A DNA stretch of 64,000 bases, from the NCBI GenBank assembly GCA_029204225.1, contig CM055112.1, positions 25,867,922 to 25,931,921 on the forward strand, written 5' to 3'. The stretch comes from Diphasiastrum complanatum. Taxonomy: Eukaryota; Streptophyta; Lycopodiopsida; Lycopodiales; Lycopodiaceae. This document shows, in pieces, positions 57,738 to 64,000 of this stretch. Position 1 is the first letter of the stretch. Each line of letters opens with the position of its first letter. The position numbers and the translations under genes were made by a program. The notes under the pieces were generated by a model, which was not told where the DNA came from, made no database searches, and saw nothing but the letters and a program-made list of their open reading frames with translations.

Positions 57738-58081
57738 ACCGAGTAGGTAATGGATTGGGCCTGAATCAAAATCATCTCAAATTTTGATGAAAGCAAAGAT
57801 TTTGTTTCATGCGGTAACTGATTTGAATTGTTGATGATTAAATAATCATCAACATATAAAGTTATTATGACATAGCTTGACCTTTTACACTTGAGATATA
57901 CATTTGAGTCTGCAGAGCAAGAAGTAAAATTATGCTGCAACAAGAAATGACTTATTCTTTCATACCAAGCCCTAGGAGCTTGCTTGAGGCCAAATAGTGC
58001 CTTATGCAATTTACATACCAAATGCTCTTGGCCTTGAAGGACATAACCTTTTGTTTGATATATGAATATTTCTTCTTGCAT
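57695..58081 (-). pseudogene. copia-3 reverse transcriptase
   Basis: VCKLHKALFGLKQAPRAWYE and the active site VIITLYVDDYLIIN, with YVDD intact. The upstream half of RT (to about 58400) is present but broken by stops. Confidence 0.85.
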
Positions 58082-58977
58082 GTATTCGTGAAAGAATGTT
58101 GTTTAGGCGTTTATTTGATGGATGTCTAGATCCTCTATAGTAGCTATAGCCATCAAGGTGCGAATAGATTGATGCTTTACCACTGGACTGAAGGTGTCAG
58201 TGTAATATATTCCATAAACTTGCTCAAATCCCTAAACCACTAATCGAGCTTTCCATTCGGATATCGATCCATCTGGCTTAAGCTTTAGCTTGAAGATCCA
58301 CTTAGAGTCAATCGGTTTTATACCTACAGGAGGATTAACAAGACTTCAGGTCTTGTTCTTCATTAAAGAATCATACTCATCATTCATAGCGGCTTTCCAA
58401 TCCTCTACATTTGACATTGACAGTGCTTCTGCAACAGTGGTAGGTTCATCATGACTGATGAATGCCTGAGGGACTAAATGATCAGGTTGTTGTCATTCTC
58501 GTGTAGATCTTCGAACTGCAGGTGCTTGAGTAGATGTTTCTTCTGGGTGAATGGCTGGGATGTCTTCAGTTTGTGGTTGAACAATTGTAGGTCTAGGCGT
58601 ATCGATGGTAAATAGAGTTGTTGAACAAACTCCTGCATTTCCTGTTTTTCCTTGAAATCATAAAATTTGTCTTCAAGAAAGACAACGTCACTACTGATTG
58701 AGATCTGACCTGTATCAATATCATAAATGCGGTATGTCTTATGTGATGTTGAGTAGCCAATGAGAATATACTTACAACTTACTAGTTCAAGTTTCTTCCT
58801 TAGATCAGATAGTATTTGTGCATAGCAAAGACATCAAAACACACGTAGATGTTTCAGACTTGGTTTGTAGCCGTAGTAGGCTTCAAACGGTGTTCTGGAG
58901 TCGATTGCCTTTGTGCTGAAATAATTTTGTAGATAACAAGCTGTAGAAATTGCTTCAGCCCAAAAGTTCTTGGGTAA

Positions 58978-59720
58978 TTAAGCATTGACTGTCATGGATC
59001 GTGCAACTTCCAACAATGTTCGATTCTTTTGTTGAGCTACGCCATTATGTTGCGGTGTATAGCTGGCAGTAAACTGATGGTGCATGCCGCATGATGATAA
59101 ATAGTCCGCCATTTCATCATACATGTACTCTCTCCCTAAATCAGACCGTAGGGTCTTGATTATCTCACCAGTTTGGGTCTCAGCAAACTGCTTGAATTCT
59201 CTAAAATTGTTGAATGCTTCATACTTGTTCTTGACGAACATGATTCTGGTGAATCGGGAGAAGTCATCAATGAATGTGATGAAATATAGAGCTTGACCTA
59301 AAGAGGGCACGCTCATAGGACCACATAGGTCACTATGAATTAGTGACAGAATGGACTTCGCTCTTTTGGCTTGTCCTCTTGAAAATTTTGTTCTAGGTTG
59401 TTTCCCTAGTAAGCACATTTCACAGACAATTTGATTTGTTGTGGAGACAACAACAATATTCATATCCCTGACCATAAAATCATGATGCATGTAGAAGATA
59501 GTCCTCATGTTAAAATGACCTAATCTTTGATGCTAAACATGAGCATCAGAGTTACTCACAAAAAGTGCACAATCGTGACTCAAGATATATAAATTTCTTT
59601 CTCTGTGTGTAGAGAGGAATTCATTAGAATTCCCATCAATAATAGTACATCGGCTAGCAATAAACAAAGCTCTATAGCCTTGATCAGTGATCTTGCTTAT
59701 AGACTATAGTGGGTTTCTTT
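58978..59720 (-). pseudogene. copia-3 GAG-pre-integrase and integrase
   Basis: Pre-integrase: YRALFIASR, then QRLGHFNMRTI after a stop. Integrase: IVCEMCLLGKQPRTKF, SLIHSDLCGPMSVPSLGQA, TFIDDFSRFTRIMFVKN, TLRSDLGREYM and TPQHNGVAQQKNRTLLEVAR. Both catalytic aspartates are present, but the glutamate normally in the VAERKNRT motif is glutamine. Confidence 0.88.
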
Positions 59721-59830
59721 CCTTGCCTAACCTGAATCCAAGATCTAGTCAATCTACCATCAAAGAGACGGAGTTAGTTGTCACGCGTAGGTTCATTCCC
59801 ATGAGAGCGATAGTATAGTTCAGATTTCAA

Positions 59831-60460
59831 CATGAATGGAGGATCTAACACTACATCTACTAGCACTAAGCATTAACACTACATCCATTAACCCTACTTC
59901 CATTAACCCTAGATCCACAACAATGATAGAAACTTACTCTTCTTTCTCTCCTTTTCTCTCTCACCAAAGTATAAGAAATAGCAATCCCAATAATGATCAA
60001 ATCCAACAATTAGCAAATACCAAAGAAAGCATGAGAAATGGAGGAAAAGAGAGGAAGAGCAAGGACATTTATCAATCCATTTCTAAAGAAAACCAATCTG
60101 CTTTGATTGAAATGAGAAAATGAACATCACGACCAACTCGAGTTGGTCCCTTTTTATAGTAGAGAGGAGGACCCTGGCCTCTGAATTCTATTGGTCCAGT
60201 CTTGTCTCTTTTTATTCAAACTTAAAAAAATGTGGGAACCATCAAAATTGGAGGGAAACCCAACTTTATTCACTAACTTGACATTTAGGCCCTGCGACAT
60301 TAAAGTCTCGCAAAAAGGCCTAAAGTCCTTTATTAACTTTTAACTAATCAATCAAATAACTATGTGGTCATCGGGTTAAACTTACACACGCAGGGTGCCA
60401 AATCCCTCTCACTTATTAACTAGGGTTAGGGTTGTCTTGGGATCCGCAAACCCTCCAACA
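59831..60460 (-). repeat. gypsy-4 3' LTR (outer end approximate)
   Basis: On the minus strand it begins TGTTGGAGGGTTTGCGG at 60460 after the tract GGTGGGGGATAT. A TATA box, ACTATAAAAAGGG, lies at about 60149-60161. An 18-bp perfect palindrome, GACCAACTCGAGTTGGTC, is at 60131-60148, just downstream of the TATA box. The left end is placed where copia-3 coding similarity starts. Confidence 0.65.
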
Positions 60461-60548
60461 ATATCCCCCACCAAAACTGGTGGCGATCCCACAACACCTG
60501 CAATATGCAGTTATTGGAAACTTTTATTTTCTTCGCGCCGAATCTTAA

Positions 60549-62393
60549 TTAAATGATACTGCACCTTCTCCATAAAGTCAAGGCATGTAGCATTGAAATC
60601 CAAGTTGTGTGGCAAGAAACAACGGTGGGCTCCGGCAATCCACTTGGAAGTTTTCCATGAGGTGAATGATCATGTGCGGTTGTCAGGGCATTTTGTAGGG
60701 AGCTGACGTAGGTTTCCAAGCGATCAGCTTGTTGTTGGGCCAATTTCTTTTCACTTTCAGCCTTATCTTCATGTTGTTTGGCTATCTTTAACTCTCGATC
60801 CAGCTGGACAATTTTCTGGCTGATCAGAGTGTTTTCGGATCCTAGATCAGAGATCCTCTGTTCCATTTCTTTCTTCTTATCCAGCATAGACTGGATCACT
60901 TGCCCAAGGCTTGAAACTAACCCTAGAGCATCACCAGAATCGACGGTCGTGGAGGTGGCAGCAGTAGGAGAACCTGATGGTACTATCATTGGTAGGCGTG
61001 GAATAGGTGCCAAGGTCTCTTCTTCTTCAAAAGTATCCTCTTCTTCAAACCCTTCAGACATTGTGGCATCGAACTGCTTTGGTGACTTGACAGCTTTGTC
61101 GACCTGAAGTGTGGCTGGACTACCTTGTGTGTGTGGTTGCTGACTGGCATCTTCGACACCAACAGTAGATTCATGGATATGCCCGAATCCTCTTCCAAGG
61201 GATTGGGGTTCAAAGGGCGCTGGGCTCTGGGGAATTTCAAAGATTTCGGTGGCCCCAAGGGGGTCGGAATCATCGAACATATCCATAAAGAACTGTGTGT
61301 TGGGTGAGGTTGCTTTGGTGTGCGGGGGTGAGGCAGCTTGGGCAGTTGTGATGGGAATGGTAGGCCCAATGGTCACAGATTGTCCTTGTATGAGAGCAGA
61401 GGCGAGGGAAACATCAGAGGCGAGGGGAATGGGAAGTTCGGTGCAAACCGCAGCAGGGGGTGGAAGCACAGCTGACGAGGTATGCCTAGTGCGATGTTGT
61501 GATGCGGAAGGCGAGTCAGGAATTACGATCTCGCTGCGTGGATGACTATTATGAGAACTTGAGGCCTGATGAGATGACTCATCTGGTGCTTCTTCGTAAA
61601 CCAAAAGTACAAAATCCAGGTGGAAGCCATGGATCCTGTTTTCTAAGTGAGAAGCGGCTAAAAAGGACAATAGAGAGCCAGCGACAAACTGCTGCTTAGT
61701 ATTGGCCTTAATAGCTCGCTTGAGCTCACCAGAAATAGTCTTGAACCAACTATATGGTTCAAGAGGGGCTTTGGCCAACTTGGTGTGGGACTCCACAATC
61801 CTGTGAAGGATTTGAGATGTGATGTGGTCTTTCCTGAGGTTGCCAACCATCAGGAAATGATTCAACAATTGGGCAATTGCGTGGATGGAAGGCTCAGTGA
61901 TGGCTTCCAGAAGGTAGCCATCATTGGTCCAGTGCAGATCGTTGGTGAGGTCAATGTATGGCTTGATGGCCTGTTTGGCGTGCTTGTGATTGGGTGAGGC
62001 TTGCATACCGGATGAGATTCCTATAGCTGCAAGTGCGGCCTCAGTGACGCGCACTTTGTGTGTGGCTCCCTGGAAGGTGATATAAAACTTGGATTTCTCT
62101 ACCTTCCACGTACTGAAGGCAAGAGTGATTAAATCCATATTTATACGACTTGAAAAGGCTCTCTCATGAATACCCATTGTAGTGAGTAGAGGCTCCGCAA
62201 GGGTCATCCACTGAGTGACCATGCTTGTGCTAGGAAAAATCATGATGTCCGTTGCATATGGGACATCACAATGGATAGTATAGCGCGGAGACTGGGAAGT
62301 ATTGGTAGAAGACATGATGATCAGAAAGGAATTATAAATGCGTGAAAGTGTATCAGAAGGCAATGTAGGAAATTTGGAAGGCTTTGGTCGCAA
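60549..62393 (-). CDS. gypsy-4 additional ORF (614 codons), unknown function
   Basis: The longest fully open frame among the minus-strand retroelements here. N-terminal third is globular (YTIHCDVPYATDIMIFPSTS, FSTWKVEKSKFYITFQGATH, AALAAIGIS). A helical middle follows (HWTNDGYLLEAITEPSIHAI, HITSQILHRIVESHTKLA), then a long Ser/Pro/acidic linker, and a coiled coil near the C-terminus (DKKKEMEQRISDLGSENTLI, KIAKQHEDKAESEKKLAQQQ). No signal peptide or convincing membrane anchor is seen, so it does not look like an envelope protein. Its position, sense and downstream of integrase, fits additional ORFs of Tat/Athila elements. The globular part may relate to the 'putative plant transposon protein' domain; that is a guess. 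An internal ATG at MSSTNTSQS is an alternative start. Confidence 0.7.
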   Translation of the reverse strand: MRPKPSKFPTLPSDTLSRIYNSFLIIMSSTNTSQSPRYTIHCDVPYATDIMIFPSTSMVTQWMTLAEPLLTTMGIHERAFSSRINMDLITLAFSTWKVEKSKFYITFQGATHKVRVTEAALAAIGISSGMQASPNHKHAKQAIKPYIDLTNDLHWTNDGYLLEAITEPSIHAIAQLLNHFLMVGNLRKDHITSQILHRIVESHTKLAKAPLEPYSWFKTISGELKRAIKANTKQQFVAGSLLSFLAASHLENRIHGFHLDFVLLVYEEAPDESSHQASSSHNSHPRSEIVIPDSPSASQHRTRHTSSAVLPPPAAVCTELPIPLASDVSLASALIQGQSVTIGPTIPITTAQAASPPHTKATSPNTQFFMDMFDDSDPLGATEIFEIPQSPAPFEPQSLGRGFGHIHESTVGVEDASQQPHTQGSPATLQVDKAVKSPKQFDATMSEGFEEEDTFEEEETLAPIPRLPMIVPSGSPTAATSTTVDSGDALGLVSSLGQVIQSMLDKKKEMEQRISDLGSENTLISQKIVQLDRELKIAKQHEDKAESEKKLAQQQADRLETYVSSLQNALTTAHDHSPHGKLPSGLPEPTVVSCHTTWISMLHALTLWRRCSII

Positions 62394-63128
62394 GAAAAAT
62401 TCGCAAGAGCTTCGCTAGCACAAGTGAGGAATGAATCGAATTCAGCCAACTTATAGGTGAATTTGGTGGGTCCATTACACTAAATAGTAGTTTGGCTAAT
62501 CAGTTTTGAACAAAAATTTGTAGGCATGTACAGTACTGTAAAACTAGGCTATAGAAATCACGGCGAAGGTTTCTAGGGATCCGAACCTATCAGACGAACG
62601 CTTTCTAGGGCTGGCGAAGGATGAACCTTCGCCCAAGAGGGTCCTTCGTCCACGTACTATCATAAATGCATTTTTTCACAATCTGAACCTATGGACAACC
62701 TAATTTTGACATTTTAAGATCATCTAGCAGGTCAACGAAAGTTCATAATGAGGTTATGATGCTCGGCGAAGCTTCTCAAAATGGCATATCACTGAATACT
62801 CGCCTGACTCAAAAATTGAATTTTTTTTTGTCGGAAACCTTCGCCCTCCTTAATTTAGATAAATCAAGGGTCGATGTACAGTCTGAGAGCTCAGCGAAGG
62901 TTTTTGATACTGTATTGGCCAAATCTGCCCAAACAGTGGTTTCCTAAGGCATTTTCCATCAAAAATTCTATGCTTCCTTTTTCTTATGCTGATGACTTCC
63001 TGACTTTTGCTCATCAGTCTTTTTTTTTTCTTTTTTTTTTTAATAACTGTCTTTTTCCAAAAAGGTCAGCAAATTAAATATTGAAAACAAAAAATTGAAA
63101 AACAAATAAATTAAAAAACCCATTAAGA
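62394..63128. other. Non-coding gap of gypsy-4 with recurring GGCGAAGG motif
   Basis: GGCGAAGG or close variants occur at 62562, 62613, 62764 (GGCGAAGC) and 62893 (AGCGAAGG), and inverted at 62626 and 62838. The remainder is AT-rich with T runs. It lies just upstream of the extra ORF on the minus strand, where a promoter or splice signal for that ORF could sit. Confidence 0.5.
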
Positions 63129-64000
63129 TCAGGTTTGCTGAATCGGCGGAGCAGGCTGCCAAAACTTGCATAATCGACTGCCATTTACCGGAGTATCAAA
63201 TCGTTTTCCATCCAAGTGCTCAAGAATTACTGCACCATAGTTCAGGATTTTCTTCACTTTATACGGGCCTTCACCAATAAACTTCAACTTACACTTGATC
63301 AGCTTGGTTGTGTACATCAATGCAAGATCTCCTACTTTCAGATCTTTTTTGTGCAATTGACGGTCGTGCCATGCCTTGCGGTGGGTCTTTTTCTGCTGCT
63401 AAGACATGAACTGCCATCAATCGAGTTTCACATAATTTGTGCAACGCTTCATGACGGAGTTGTAAAGACATATCATCAGTTAATCGTTCGGTTGCTGCTA
63501 TGGATAAAGATGGGATTTAAAATTCAATTGGCATAACAGCATCTTGACCATAAACTAGTTGAAAAGGTGTTTGATTTGTACTATTTTTGTAAGCAGTTCT
63601 GAATGCCCATAATGCTACATACAGTTTATGTTCCCAATCAGACCGACTCGCTTCAACTGTCTTTGTCATAATGGTGCAAAGAATCTTATTGAAAGATTCA
63701 GCTTGGCCATTCCCTCTGGGATAATAGGGAGTACTAAATTTGTGTATAACAAAAAAATCTTCCAGTAAACACTTTATGGTTTGATTAACAAAGTGTGTAC
63801 CCTGATCACTGACAATTTTGATCAGACATCCAAATCTGTTTATAATATTTTCATATAGAAACTTGGCCGTAGATTTCGCATTAGTCACTTTGACAGCTTT
63901 GGCTTCAACCCACTTGGTCATATAATCAGTTGCGACGATAATGTATCAGGCCTGAGATCCTTGCGCAGCAGGATGAATAGGACCAACATAATCCAGTCCC
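63129..64000 (-). pseudogene. gypsy-4 integrase, partial
   Basis: LDYVGPIHPAAQGSQA (first aspartate) is followed by a TGA at 63946-63948, then YIIVATDYMTKWVEAKAVKV, IVSDQGTHFVN and GNGQAESFNKI, so all three catalytic positions are present. After YGQDAVMPIEF comes a TAA, then IPSLSIAATERLTDD and a frameshift. The C-terminus reads KKDLKVGDLALMYT, FIGEGPYKVKKIL and FDTPVNGSRLCKFW. No chromodomain. The N-terminal zinc finger lies off the window. Confidence 0.85.

Larger units (their letters stand above)
56864..59830 (-). mobile_element. Ty1/copia element 'copia-3', pol region, dead
   Basis: Minus-strand order: GAG-pre-integrase (from about 59720), integrase (58978-59508), linker, RT (57695-58400), RT end (57370-57737), RNase H (57027-57218), polypurine tract. 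Upstream gag and 5' LTR are not in the window; the element is interrupted at about 59830, where the gypsy-4 LTR begins. Confidence 0.8.
59831..64000 (-). mobile_element. Ty3/gypsy element 'gypsy-4' of Ogre/Tat/Athila type, 3' part with extra ORF
   Basis: Minus-strand order from the window edge: integrase (64000-63129), non-coding gap, extra ORF (62393-60549), polypurine tract (60461-60472), 3' LTR (about 59831-60460). The integrase lacks a chromodomain and has an Athila/Tat-style C-terminus. An additional ORF between integrase and 3' LTR is known for that clade. The rest of the element lies beyond the window. Confidence 0.8.

Noticed and set aside
60549-62393. Envelope gene reading of the gypsy-4 extra ORF
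   Set aside because: No signal peptide, no clear membrane anchor and no cysteine-rich ectodomain; the C-terminus is a soluble coiled coil.

Overview
This window looks like nuclear DNA of a land plant with a large, transposon-dominated genome. The evidence is GT-AG introns, TTTAGGG-type telomere motifs, plant Ty1/copia and Ty3/gypsy lineages, a hAT element of the BED finger plus DUF659 type, an NTF2-like gene of the kind seen in plants, and many GA/TC and TA microsatellites. Long introns full of transposons fit a fern, lycophyte or gymnosperm better than a compact angiosperm genome, but I cannot name the species. No rRNA, intact tRNA or CRISPR was seen.

Layout. 1-2850: 5' part of a decayed copia element on the minus strand (LTR, primer site, gag, protease). 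2851-7100: GC-rich island, tRNA-derived short insertion at 5.6 kb, otherwise little. 7142-7978: a small spliced plus-strand gene (DUF8039-like). 9.7-11.0 kb: cysteine-rich and gag-like minus-strand ORFs, unrecognised. 11.97-17.64 kb: copia remnants, a shared LTR (family 'L2') and a nearly full-length but dead minus-strand copia. 21.1-31.85 kb: seven exons of a minus-strand NTF2-like gene. Its 7.9-kb intron holds a plus-strand chromovirus (gypsy-1), a minus-strand gypsy fragment (gypsy-2) and a LINE fragment. 34.9-41.4 kb: a hAT element (hAT-2) split by gypsy-3. 42.65-48.88 kb: a better preserved hAT element (hAT-1) with terminal inverted repeats, an 8-bp target duplication and a spliced transposase, followed at 48.90-49.11 kb by a 207-bp non-autonomous derivative. 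49.15-59.8 kb: copia debris, two LTRs with primer sites, and a dead copia-3. 59.8-64 kb: gypsy-4 (Ogre/Tat/Athila-like), with a 614-codon extra ORF between integrase and the 3' LTR, running off the right edge.

How it fits together. A start-codon exon with promoter-like upstream sequence at 50.74-50.77 kb ends in the splice phase needed by the NTF2-like exon at 31.85 kb. If they join, one host gene spans about 29.7 kb on the minus strand, and gypsy-1, -2, -3, the LINE, both hAT elements and the 207-bp element all sit in two giant introns. Exons from 31.85 to 21.10 kb join in frame without a stop. The 50.7-kb link is inferred from phase and context only.

The items most worth follow-up are this gene, the hAT-1 family with its GGTACC palindrome arrays and small derivative, the extra ORF of gypsy-4, and the 88-bp pol III-box insertion with a 14-bp target duplication.
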